A stretch of 64,000 bases of DNA, taken from contig NZ_RAZT01000023.1 of the NCBI RefSeq assembly GCF_003626635.1, positions 1 to 64,000 of the forward strand, read 5' to 3'. The position numbers and the translations under genes were made by a program. Shown one piece after another: positions 45,410 through 52,544 of the stretch. The notes under the pieces were generated by a model. The model did no database searches, had not been told where the DNA came from, and saw nothing but the letters and a program-made list of their open reading frames with translations. Positions within the stretch are counted from its first letter, which is position 1. Each line of letters opens with the position of its first letter. The DNA comes from Micromonospora musae (lineage in GTDB: Bacteria; Actinomycetota; Actinomycetes; Mycobacteriales; Micromonosporaceae).

Positions 45410-46816
45410 ATGCGCCCCTCACCGTCCCGGACGTTCGCGGCGATAGCGACGGCCGACCAGCCGACCGACACCAGCGTCGTCATGCGACGTGCGGTCGTGC
45501 TCGGCGGCAGCATCGCTGGGCTGATGGCCGCCCGGGTGCTCAGCGACCACGCCGAGGAGGTGCTGATCGTCGAGCGGGATCCCTCCGAGGCGGACCACGG
45601 GCCCCGGCCCGGCGTACCGCAGGGCAGCCAGGTGCACGCGCTGCTGCCCGCCGGTCAGGTGCAGTTGGAGCGCTGGTTCCCCGGCATCGCCGAGGAGGCG
45701 CTCGCGCTCGGCGCGCCCTTGCCACCGGCCCCGGACGCCACCGCGAAGACCTTCGTGAACGGGGTGCTGGGCGTACCGCCACCGGCGACGGCCACCGGGC
45801 CGATGCTGATCACCACCCGACCGTTCCTGGAGGCGCTGGTCCGGCGGCACACGCTCGCCGTGAAGAACGTCCGGATGGCGTACGGCCGGGCGGACGGCCT
45901 GGTTTACGCCGACGGGCGGGTCACCGGCGCGCGATACGTGCCGCAGGACGGCGCCGAGCCGGTCGTCGAACCGGCGGATCTGGTGGTCGACGCGATGGGA
46001 CGGTCCAGCAGACTGAGCGACTGGCTGGCCGGCGACGGGTGGCCGCGCCCCCCGATGCAGCGGATCCCGATCAAGTTGAACTACGCGACCGCGCTCTTCA
46101 AGCGGGACGAGAAGGTCAGCGACACCTGGGTGGTGGTCTACCAGACCATGGCCGGCAACGGCCGCACCGCCCGCATCGGCGGGATCAACTCGGTCGAGAA
46201 CGACCGCTGGATGATGCTGGTCGCCGGCTACGACGACGACCGTCCCAGCCGCGACGTCGCCGACTTCACCGCCCGCTGCCGCAAGCACTATCCGGAGATG
46301 TTCGGCGACATCGCCGAGCGTGGGGAGATGCTGGGCGAGGTGATCACGTACCACCAGGCCGACAGCCGGCGTCGGGACTTCCACAAGCTCGACCGGTTGC
46401 CCGCGGGCCTGGTCGCCGTCGGCGACGCGGTCGCCTCGTTCAACCCGGTGTACGGCCAGGGCATGACCTCCGCGATGCTGCACGCCTCCTGCCTATCGGC
46501 GTACCTGCGCTCCGGCCCGAGACCCCACGAGGAGCCGGCGCACGCCTACTTCGACCAGGTCCGGGTGATCGTCGACGCCGCTTGGCAGATCTCGACCTCG
46601 GCCGACATCGAACTGCCACACGTCGACGGGCCGTACCCGCGCGGGTACAAGCTCGCCAAGTGGTTCGGCAACCTGGTCTTCCGGGGTTCGCAGATCGATC
46701 CGGTGCTGAGCGCCCGACTGAGCCGGGTCACCACCATGCTCGAGCACCCGGCCGCCCTGAGCCGGCCCGGCACGCTGCTCCGCGCACTCCGGATCGGCCT
46801 GCGGCACCGTCGCTGA
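45410..46816 (+). CDS. FAD-dependent monooxygenase/oxidoreductase
   Basis: A 468-aa flavoprotein. The dinucleotide-binding motif is VVLGGSIAGLMAARVL near residue 28, with VLIVERDP as its acidic strand end, PQGSQVHALLPAG, the DG-like region VVDAMGRSSRLSDWL and the second FAD motif VAVGDAVASFNPVYGQGMTSA. This pattern is that of squalene-epoxidase/geranylgeranyl-reductase-like group A monooxygenases in actinomycetes; the substrate is unknown. AAGGAG precedes the ATG at 45410; the first 25 residues before MRRAVVLGG are extra. It follows the kinase gene by 49 nt. Confidence 0.87.
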   Translation: MRPSPSRTFAAIATADQPTDTSVVMRRAVVLGGSIAGLMAARVLSDHAEEVLIVERDPSEADHGPRPGVPQGSQVHALLPAGQVQLERWFPGIAEEALALGAPLPPAPDATAKTFVNGVLGVPPPATATGPMLITTRPFLEALVRRHTLAVKNVRMAYGRADGLVYADGRVTGARYVPQDGAEPVVEPADLVVDAMGRSSRLSDWLAGDGWPRPPMQRIPIKLNYATALFKRDEKVSDTWVVVYQTMAGNGRTARIGGINSVENDRWMMLVAGYDDDRPSRDVADFTARCRKHYPEMFGDIAERGEMLGEVITYHQADSRRRDFHKLDRLPAGLVAVGDAVASFNPVYGQGMTSAMLHASCLSAYLRSGPRPHEEPAHAYFDQVRVIVDAAWQISTSADIELPHVDGPYPRGYKLAKWFGNLVFRGSQIDPVLSARLSRVTTMLEHPAALSRPGTLLRALRIGLRHRR

Positions 46817-46996
46817 CCGGCCGACGATCGCCGCCTCCGGCACGTCGACGGACTGCGCACACCACACGGCCCTGTCGCTGACCTTCCGCACCGGCTGTCG
46901 GGATCCGGCCGACACTGGCGGGTTTCCACCACTGGCGGGCGGGGACGCGAGACAGGAAGTGGAACCTGGCTCTCGCCATGACCACAGGGAGGCGAC

Positions 46997-47188
46997 ATGA
47001 GCTTCGAGAGGGCGACCGGGAACGTCGAGAAGCTGGCCGGCCCGGCCCGCGCGCGGCTGGGCGACATGGCCCAGGAGGAGCGGGCACGGGCGGAACAGGT
47101 GGCGCAGCGGGACGAAATCCGGGGCAGACAGCCTGGCGAACATGTCCAAGAGGACGCGCGAGACGCGAAGGACGATTTCACCCGCTGA
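46997..47188 (+). CDS. CsbD-like small hydrophilic protein
   Basis: A 63-aa very hydrophilic, charged protein (ERATGNVEKLAGPARARLGD, EQVAQRDEIRGRQPGEHVQE). Its length and Gly/Ala/Glu-rich helical pattern resemble CsbD-type stress proteins, but the match is not strong. AGGGAGG lies 5 nt before the ATG at 46997. It ends just before a stem-loop. Abundant stress-response protein is a guess. Confidence 0.65.
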   Translation: MSFERATGNVEKLAGPARARLGDMAQEERARAEQVAQRDEIRGRQPGEHVQEDARDAKDDFTR

Positions 47189-47193
47189 CCGCT

Positions 47194-47237
47194 CGGACGG
47201 CGGCGGCCCGGTCCGGAGGCCGGGGCGCCGCCGTCCG
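47194..47237. terminator. terminator hairpin, 12-bp stem
   Basis: CGGACGGCGGCG (47194-47205) pairs perfectly with 47226-47237 between the convergent small gene and the DUF4304 gene, slightly overlapping neither stop codon. Confidence 0.75.
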
Positions 47238-47239
47238 GG

Positions 47240-47848
47240 TTAGCCGACGCCTGAGGTTTGCGGGTCGTTCCGCCTGGACAACGTCCATACCGCGTACGGG
47301 TGGCCAAGCCGACGGAAATGGTCAATGCCTCTGAGCGGACCCGAGGGTCGGGCGTCGAAGAGCGGAATCAGATCGCCCTCTCGTCCCTCGGCGAGGGCTT
47401 CGTCGAGTCGCAGGTAGTACGCGAGGAAGGCATCGAACGTCGGCACCGCCTGATCCGACAATTCCTGACCGACCACAGCCCCGCACGCCTCGGCCTCCTC
47501 GACCGACCGGATCGCCCACCGGTCGTAATCGTCGGAGTGACGGGCGTCTGCGGTGAGCCGCGCCCACCATTGAGCCACCGACGCCGTGGGCCGGTCGCGG
47601 CGGTTCCCGCCCAACCGCTCCTGTTTCCAGTCGAGCCAGGAGGCGGTGGCGACACCGAGGTTGACGTAGAAGAGCGAGGTGCTGTCCCAACTGCTCGTGG
47701 AACCCTGGAACTCGATGACCGCCGCGTGGCCGGCATCGGAGATCCGGCGGAAGGTGCCGTGCGACCGCCTGAAGCCGTGCCCTCGCAGCACCGGCCCGAC
47801 CTGCTTGGCGATCATGTCAAGGTACGCCTGCCGCACTGGACGCTTCAT
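47240..47848 (-). CDS. DUF4304 domain protein
   Basis: A 202-aa soluble protein with the DUF4304 pattern: VGPVLRGHGFRRSHGTFRRI near residue 17, VIEFQGSTSSWDSTSLFYVNLGV and a C-terminal helical region. No catalytic motif is evident. The family is often found with immunity-like or unknown functions. The ATG at 47848 lacks a ribosome-binding site and has TACGCT 7 nt upstream (leaderless). Confidence 0.8.
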   Translation of the reverse strand: MKRPVRQAYLDMIAKQVGPVLRGHGFRRSHGTFRRISDAGHAAVIEFQGSTSSWDSTSLFYVNLGVATASWLDWKQERLGGNRRDRPTASVAQWWARLTADARHSDDYDRWAIRSVEEAEACGAVVGQELSDQAVPTFDAFLAYYLRLDEALAEGREGDLIPLFDARPSGPLRGIDHFRRLGHPYAVWTLSRRNDPQTSGVG

Positions 47849-47855
47849 TCAAGGA

Positions 47856-47861
47856 AGCGTA
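47856..47861 (-). promoter_or_regulatory. leaderless -10 box (TACGCT) of the DUF4304 gene
   Basis: TACGCT on the minus strand lies 7 nt before the ATG at 47848, without a Shine-Dalgarno. Confidence 0.55.
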
Positions 47862-47925
47862 TTGGGGGGTACGGCAAGACAGACGAACCGTGACCGGCTG
47901 CTGACCCCTGCCGCCCCGGAGTCGA

Positions 47926-47958
47926 AAAGGCCGTCCCCGACTAGCGGAAACGGCCTTT
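47926..47958 (-). terminator. terminator of tRNA-Ala
   Basis: AAAGGCCGT/ACGGCCTTT arms at 47926-47934 and 47950-47958 form a 9-bp stem just after the tRNA 3' end, followed by a short T run on the minus strand. Confidence 0.7.
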
Positions 47959-47966
47959 GAACTGGG

Positions 47967-48040
47967 TGGAGCTGAGGGGATTTGAACCCCTGACCCCCTC
48001 GATGCGAACGAGGTGCGCTACCGGTCTGCGCCACAGCCCC
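47967..48040 (-). tRNA. tRNA-Ala (anticodon CGC)
   Basis: A complete cloverleaf on the minus strand. The acceptor GGGGCTG pairs with CAGCTCC, including the G3-U70 pair that identifies alanine tRNAs. The anticodon loop is TTCGCAT (anticodon CGC) and the T arm is GGTTCAAATCC. CCA is not encoded. Confidence 0.96.
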
Positions 48041-48230
48041 TCCGCCGGCTGACCGGCGTCGGTCCCACCCGGCTTACACCGGGCGGGCCGGCGCCAAGGC
48101 TAACAGGTTCACCACCCCGGGGGCGAATCCACCCCACCCCGTCACGCCCACTCGGACGATCATCCGGCCGCCGTCACCGGCAAAAGCACCATACCCGCAT
48201 CAACCGTACGCGACGTGGTCGGCGCCCCAG

Positions 48231-48311
48231 CATGATCGACTCGACTTCCATGATGTCGGGGCGTCCCGACGCCTCGGACACCCCGACATCAATGACCCCG
48301 AGTTGATCATG
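48231..48311. repeat. dispersed imperfect palindrome, copy A
   Basis: An 81-bp imperfect palindrome. The outer arms CATGATCGACTCG and CGAGTTGATCATG have one mismatch, and the inner arms TGATGTCGGGG (48251-48261) and CCCCGACATCA (48281-48291) are perfect. A related element lies at 57868-57945. It directly precedes a GC-rich minisatellite. Confidence 0.75.
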
Positions 48312-48329
48312 CGGTCGGGCGCGGCCGGG

Positions 48330-48470
48330 CGCGGGCGGGGACCGGGCACGGGCGGCCGGGCGCGGGCGGGGACCGGGCACGGGCGGCCGGGCGCGGGCGG
48401 GGACCGGGCACGGGCGGCCGGGCGCGGGCGGGGACCGGGCACGGGCGGCCGGGCGCGGGCACGGGCCGGT
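48330..48470. repeat. 31-bp GC-rich minisatellite
   Basis: A 31-bp unit starting CGCGGGCGGGGACCGGGCAC is repeated four times in perfect register (starts 48330, 48361, 48392, 48423) with a partial fifth at 48454. It abuts the end of the sepX gene. No protein is supported here; open frames through it are artefacts of the repeat. The rest of 48041-48472 holds only the palindrome. Confidence 0.9.
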
Positions 48471-48472
48471 GG

Positions 48473-49255
48473 TCAGGCGGTGTGCGAGCCCCGGCCGGCC
48501 TCGTAGGCGCGGCCACGGAGGCCACCGGCGCGCCGGTAGGAGACCGAACCACCACTCGCGGCGGGCGGCAGGTCGGCTGGCCGGTCCAGGCCCATGGCCG
48601 CTCGGCGTACCACCTCGCGCTGCGCCGCGAGCCGCCGTTGCGCCTCGCGGCGGGCGGCCGCGCGGCGGGCCTGCTCGCGCCGCACCTCCGCCTGGCGGGC
48701 GGCGAGCCACGCCGCCTCCCGGGCCCGGGCCCGTCGCCGACGCTGGTCGGCGATGGCCCGCTGCCGCAGGTGCGCGACGTACGCCACGAGCAGGGCGCCG
48801 GTGACCGAGAAGCTGATCCAGAACCCGGGGCCGACCACCAGGACGCCGATCAGCTCGACGCCGTTGAGCAGCAGCAGCGCGGCGAGGACCCGACGCCGTC
48901 GGTAGACGGCCGGGGTGTGGCGGCGCGGCGGACGGCGGCGGGCCTTCTTCGGGGCGGGGGGTACGGCGCTCAGCCGGCCCGAGCGGCGCCCCGCCGCGGG
49001 CGGCGCGGAGACCGGCCGCTGCAGACCACCGGTAGTCGCGTCTTCACTGAGAGTCACGACGAGGTGACGGGGCGCGCGTAACGGCTGCCGTCCCGGCACA
49101 GTGCGACGGCGGCGTCGGCGCTGGAGCACCCGCGCCGTCGACTGCGCCCGCTCCGCCACCAGCCGCTCGGTGGCGTCGTACCGGCGGACCAGCGCCGGAG
49201 CGAGTGCGAGCAGGCCGGCGGCGGCGAGGACGGCGAGGAGCACCGAGGTCGGCAC
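48473..49255 (-). CDS. sepX: divisome protein SepX/GlpR
   Basis: A 260-aa membrane protein of the actinobacterial SepX/GlpR family, the membrane receptor of the gephyrin-like protein Glp and a stabiliser of the divisome. The N-terminal helix VLLAVLAAAGLLALAPALV is followed by the basic RRYDATERL. A long cytoplasmic Arg-rich linker leads to two further helices (VLAALLLLNGVELIGVLVV, FWISFSVTGALLVAYVAHL) and a Arg/Ala-rich coiled-coil tail. The GTG at 49255 is chosen (GGAGG 7 nt upstream, family N-terminus VPTS) over 49273. Identification rests on the topology and the glp-galU neighbourhood. Confidence 0.85.
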   Translation of the reverse strand: MPTSVLLAVLAAAGLLALAPALVRRYDATERLVAERAQSTARVLQRRRRRRTVPGRQPLRAPRHLVVTLSEDATTGGLQRPVSAPPAAGRRSGRLSAVPPAPKKARRRPPRRHTPAVYRRRRVLAALLLLNGVELIGVLVVGPGFWISFSVTGALLVAYVAHLRQRAIADQRRRRARAREAAWLAARQAEVRREQARRAAARREAQRRLAAQREVVRRAAMGLDRPADLPPAASGGSVSYRRAGGLRGRAYEAGRGSHTA

Positions 49256-49297
49256 CCTCACCCCTCCCGTCACCGAATTCGGAGCAACCGCTACTGA

Positions 49298-49303
49298 ACC
49301 GTA
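49298..49303 (-). promoter_or_regulatory. candidate -10 box (TACGGT) of sepX
   Basis: TACGGT on the minus strand lies about 43 nt before the sepX GTG, giving a short leader with the GGGAGG ribosome-binding site. Confidence 0.4.
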
Positions 49304-49436
49304 GGATCTTCCATCGATCAGCGCCGAGAGCGTCGATCGTACGGCGAGCAGCGTTTGCCACAGCTTGCGATTACTTGAGGTTACGGGCGACGGAGCGTGA
49401 TGCCGACGCGCCGCGCCGATCCCGTGGGTGGGACGG

Positions 49437-50087
49437 TCACCTGGTCGCGGCGCGCACCCGGTGCCAGCGGGCCAGCAACCCGCCCTCGGCGGCGATCTCC
49501 TCGCTGGTCATCGCGTATCCGATGTGGTCGCGCCAGGCACCGTCGATGTGCATGTAGCGCACGTGGTACGACTCCTCGCGGAAGCCGAGCTTCTCCACCA
49601 CCCGGCGGGACGGCCGGTTCTCCGGCCGGATGTTGACCTCGATCCGGTGCAGCCCACCCGGGCCGAACGCGTGGTCGACGGCGAGCGCCACCGCGGTGGG
49701 GATCACTCCTCGACCGGCGACCCGGTGGTCGACCCAGTAGCCCGCGTACCCGGAGCAGAGCGCCCGCCGGACGATGCTGCCCACGTTCAGGTGCCCGACC
49801 AGCCGCTCCCGCCCGTCCTCCCGCAGGCAGACGGCGAACGGCATGCCGTCCCCGGAGCGCGCCGAGCGCTGCTGGTCCCGGTAGACCCAGCGGAAGGCGG
49901 ACGGCGAGTTCAGTTCGTCCCACCCGCCGGGCAGCGACGACTCCCAGGGCGCCAGCCAACTCTGGTTGGCCCGCCGCACCTCGGACCAGGCGGCGGCGTC
50001 CGATCGCCGGTACGGGCGCAGCACGACGGGGCCGTCCACAAGGACCACCGGCCAGCCGGGCGCGCGACCGGCTCCGAAGAGGCTCAC
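49437..50087 (-). CDS. GNAT acetyltransferase (RimJ/RimL type)
   Basis: A 216-aa GNAT N-acetyltransferase of the ribosomal-protein-alanine acetyltransferase group. It starts VLVDGPVVLRPYRRSDAAAW. WYWV-type strand elements (GYAGYWVDHRVAGRGVIPTA) include the acetyl-CoA loop VAGRG. HRIEVNIRPENRPSRRVVEK and LGFREES are the conserved C-terminal motifs. The GTG at 50087 is set by a TAGGGT box 7 nt upstream; the longer frame to 50420 runs through direct repeats. It lies between glp and sepX, as in many actinobacteria. Confidence 0.9.
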   Translation of the reverse strand: MSLFGAGRAPGWPVVLVDGPVVLRPYRRSDAAAWSEVRRANQSWLAPWESSLPGGWDELNSPSAFRWVYRDQQRSARSGDGMPFAVCLREDGRERLVGHLNVGSIVRRALCSGYAGYWVDHRVAGRGVIPTAVALAVDHAFGPGGLHRIEVNIRPENRPSRRVVEKLGFREESYHVRYMHIDGAWRDHIGYAMTSEEIAAEGGLLARWHRVRAATR

Positions 50088-50094
50088 GGGGCGG

Positions 50095-50100
50095 ACCCTA
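50095..50100 (-). promoter_or_regulatory. leaderless -10 box (TAGGGT) of the GNAT gene
   Basis: TAGGGT on the minus strand is 7 nt from the GTG at 50087, without a ribosome-binding site. Confidence 0.55.
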
Positions 50101-50110
50101 CGCCCGTCGG

Positions 50111-50195
50111 CGCACCGGCCGCGAGGCCACTCCGGACGGGACGGCCGCACCGGCCAGAGCCCGCCGCACCGGCCGCGAGGCCACTCCGGACGGGA
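50111..50195. repeat. 31-bp direct duplication
   Basis: A 31-bp sequence starting CGCACCGGCCGCGAGG occurs perfectly at 50111-50141 and 50165-50195 (54-bp period) in the glp-GNAT intergenic region. Confidence 0.85.
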
Positions 50196-50298
50196 AGGAC
50201 GCACCGGCCGGAGGTCGTCGCGGGCACCGCGGAGGGAGTCGGCGCGCAGCCCGCCGGGCGCGGCCCACGCACGCGGGTGGGGCCGGCGGGCGTGCTCG

Positions 50299-51582
50299 TC
50301 ACCGGCGGCGGTCCAGCAGGAGGACGTCCACCGTGGAGCCGGCGGCGGCCGTGGTGACCCGCTCACCGAGCACCAGGAGGCCGTTTGCCTCGGCGAGACC
50401 GGAGAGGGTGAACGGCCCACCGCTGAGCGGCTGGACCGTGTAGCCGCCGCCGCGCCGCTCGGCGACGTGCGCGGGGCGGAACTCGCGCAGCCCGCCCGGT
50501 GAGGAGACGGTCTCCAGCAGGTGCGCCCGGACGCTGGGCCGGAAGACCGGCTCGGCCCCGGCGAGCAGCTGGATCGCCGGGCGGGCGAGCACCTCGAAGC
50601 CGATCAGGGCCGCCCCAGGATCGCCCGGCAGGCAGACCACCGGCACCTCCTCGGCGCCGACCGTGCCGAAGCCGAGCGCCGTGCCGGGGTAGAGCGCCAC
50701 CTCGGTGAAGGTGACCGGCCCGGCTCGGCCCCCCTCGCGGCGGGAGAGGATCCGGCGGACCATGTCACCCGGACCGGTGCCGGTGCCGCCGGTGGTGATG
50801 ATCAGGTCGGCCCGCAGGGTCTGGTCCTCCAACAGCCCGCGCAGCCCCTCCGGGTCGTCGTCGCAGATCCCGACCCGGTACGCCAACGCGCCCGCCTCGG
50901 CGGCCGCGGCGGTCAACGCGTGCGAGTTCGCGTCCACCACCTGACCGGGCTGGCTGCCCCGGCCCACGTCGACCAGTTCGTCGCCGGTGGCCACGACGAC
51001 CACCCGCGGGCTGGGCCGGACCACCACATGCCCGATGCCGGTGGCGGCGAAGACCGCGACCAGGGCAGGCGTGACGTACGTGCCGGCCCGGGCGAGCAGC
51101 GTTCCGGCCGGCAGCTCGTCCCCGGCCCGGCGTACCCCGTACCCCCGCTTGGGGGTGCGGTAGATCTCCACGGCGGCCATGCCCTGGTCGGTCCACTCCA
51201 CGGGCACCACCACGTCGGCGGCGACCGGCAGGGGCGCCCCGGCGGCCACCGAGAAGCAGGAGCCGGGCGTGAGCCGGACCGGTCGCCAGCTGGCCGCGCC
51301 GAGGTCACCGACGACGTTGAGCCGGACCGCCCGCCCACCGGCGGCCCGGCCCGCGCCGGAGATGTCCTCCCAACGCGCGGCGTACCCGTCAACGGCCGAC
51401 TGGTCGAAGGCCGGGAACGCGTGCGGCGCGACGACGTCCTCGGCGAGGACGTTGCCGTACGCCTGGGTGAGGTCGAGGTCGAGCGGAGGCAGCGCGCGTA
51501 ACCTGCGCAGCACACTGCCCAGGTAGTCGGCGAGCGGCGTCAACTCGTTCGCGGCCGCCTCGGCGTCGGCCGTAGCGGTCAT
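50299..51582 (-). CDS. glp: gephyrin-like molybdotransferase Glp (MoeA paralogue)
   Basis: A 427-aa MoeA/gephyrin-E-type protein. The N-terminus has LTPLADYLGSVLRRLRALPP and AFDQSAVDGYAAR, the central MoCF-binding domain has VVVVATGDELVDVG and TTGGTGTGPGDMV, and the C-terminal domain IV has PVVCLPGDPGAALIGFEVL. In actinobacteria the copy beside galU and sepX is the divisome-linked Glp rather than the molybdenum insertase; a true cofactor role cannot be excluded from sequence. The ATG at 51582 overlaps the galU stop by 4 nt. Confidence 0.88.
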   Translation of the reverse strand: MTATADAEAAANELTPLADYLGSVLRRLRALPPLDLDLTQAYGNVLAEDVVAPHAFPAFDQSAVDGYAARWEDISGAGRAAGGRAVRLNVVGDLGAASWRPVRLTPGSCFSVAAGAPLPVAADVVVPVEWTDQGMAAVEIYRTPKRGYGVRRAGDELPAGTLLARAGTYVTPALVAVFAATGIGHVVVRPSPRVVVVATGDELVDVGRGSQPGQVVDANSHALTAAAAEAGALAYRVGICDDDPEGLRGLLEDQTLRADLIITTGGTGTGPGDMVRRILSRREGGRAGPVTFTEVALYPGTALGFGTVGAEEVPVVCLPGDPGAALIGFEVLARPAIQLLAGAEPVFRPSVRAHLLETVSSPGGLREFRPAHVAERRGGGYTVQPLSGGPFTLSGLAEANGLLVLGERVTTAAAGSTVDVLLLDRRR

Positions 51583-52532
51583 GTATTGGGACCACCCGAC
51601 ACGTTGGAGTTCACGAAGTCGGTGAGCCACTTGCGGAACTCGGCGCCGAAGTCCTCCCGCTCGACGGCGATCTGCACCACCGTCTGCAGGTAACCGAGCG
51701 GCATGCCGGTGTCGTAGCGGGTGCCCCGGTAGACGATCGCGTGCACCGGTGTCCCCTCCGTACGCAGCAGCTCCATCGCGTCGGTCAGCTGGATCTCACC
51801 GCCGCTGCCCGGCTTCGTACGCCGGATCGCGTCGAAGATCTTTCCCGGCAGCACGTACCGGCCGAGGACCGCCAGGTTGCTCGGCGCCTCCTCCGGGTCG
51901 GGCTTCTCGACCATGCCGGTGACCCGGACGACCTCGCCGATGTCGGTCAGCTCGGACTCGGCCGGCTCGACCGAGGCGATGCCGTACCGCTTCGTCTCGG
52001 CCGGGTCGACCTCGAAGAACGCGAGGACCACCCCACCGGTTCGGGCCTGGAGTTCCAGCATCGCCGGCAGCAGCGGCTCGTCCATCTTGACGAACTCGTC
52101 GCCCAGCAGCACGGCGAAGGGCTGGTCGCCGACGTGCGACTCGGCGTACCCGACGGCGTGGCCGAGGCCCAGCTGTTCGGGCTGCCGGACTGTGTAGATC
52201 TCGGCCAGTTCGCTGGGGCGCTGCACCGCGGCCAGGATCTCCGGCTTCTTCTCCAGCCGGGCCTCCAGGTCGGGGCGGCGGTCGAAGTGGTCCACCATCG
52301 AGGTCTTACCCCGTCCGGTGATCAGCAGCACGTCGCTGATGCCGGCCTGGGTGGCCTCTTCGACGATGTACTGCAACACCGGCCGGTCGACCACCGGCAG
52401 CAGCTCCTTGGGCACCGCCTTCGTGGCGGGAAGGAAGCGGGTGGCGAGACCGGCGGCCGGGATGACGGCCTTCACCGCGCGGGGGCGGCCCGTGGCGGCC
52501 GTCGTTGAGGAGTTCGCTGAGTGCACCGACAT
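51579..52532 (-). CDS. galU: UTP--glucose-1-phosphate uridylyltransferase
   Basis: A 317-aa enzyme that makes UDP-glucose for cell-wall and capsule glycans and for galactose metabolism. The signature KAVIPAAGLATRFLPATKA is at the N-terminus, followed by KELLPVVDRPVLQYIVEEA, VLLGDEFVKMDEP and EIQLTDAMELL. The C-terminal helix ends SNVSGGPNT. A TAGTCT box lies 6 nt before the ATG at 52532 (leaderless), overlapping the end of the upstream cyclase gene. It is the first gene of a galU-glp unit. Confidence 0.96.
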   Translation of the reverse strand: MSVHSANSSTTAATGRPRAVKAVIPAAGLATRFLPATKAVPKELLPVVDRPVLQYIVEEATQAGISDVLLITGRGKTSMVDHFDRRPDLEARLEKKPEILAAVQRPSELAEIYTVRQPEQLGLGHAVGYAESHVGDQPFAVLLGDEFVKMDEPLLPAMLELQARTGGVVLAFFEVDPAETKRYGIASVEPAESELTDIGEVVRVTGMVEKPDPEEAPSNLAVLGRYVLPGKIFDAIRRTKPGSGGEIQLTDAMELLRTEGTPVHAIVYRGTRYDTGMPLGYLQTVVQIAVEREDFGAEFRKWLTDFVNSNVSGGPNT

Positions 52533-52538
52533 GTCGCG

Positions 52539-52544
52539 AGACTA
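52539..52544 (-). promoter_or_regulatory. leaderless -10 box (TAGTCT) of galU
   Basis: TAGTCT on the minus strand ends 6 nt before the galU ATG; it lies across the last codon and stop of the cyclase gene. Confidence 0.5.

Noticed and set aside
48330..48470. Tandem 31-bp repeats as a CRISPR array
   Set aside because: Repeats are contiguous without spacers, and no cas genes are near.
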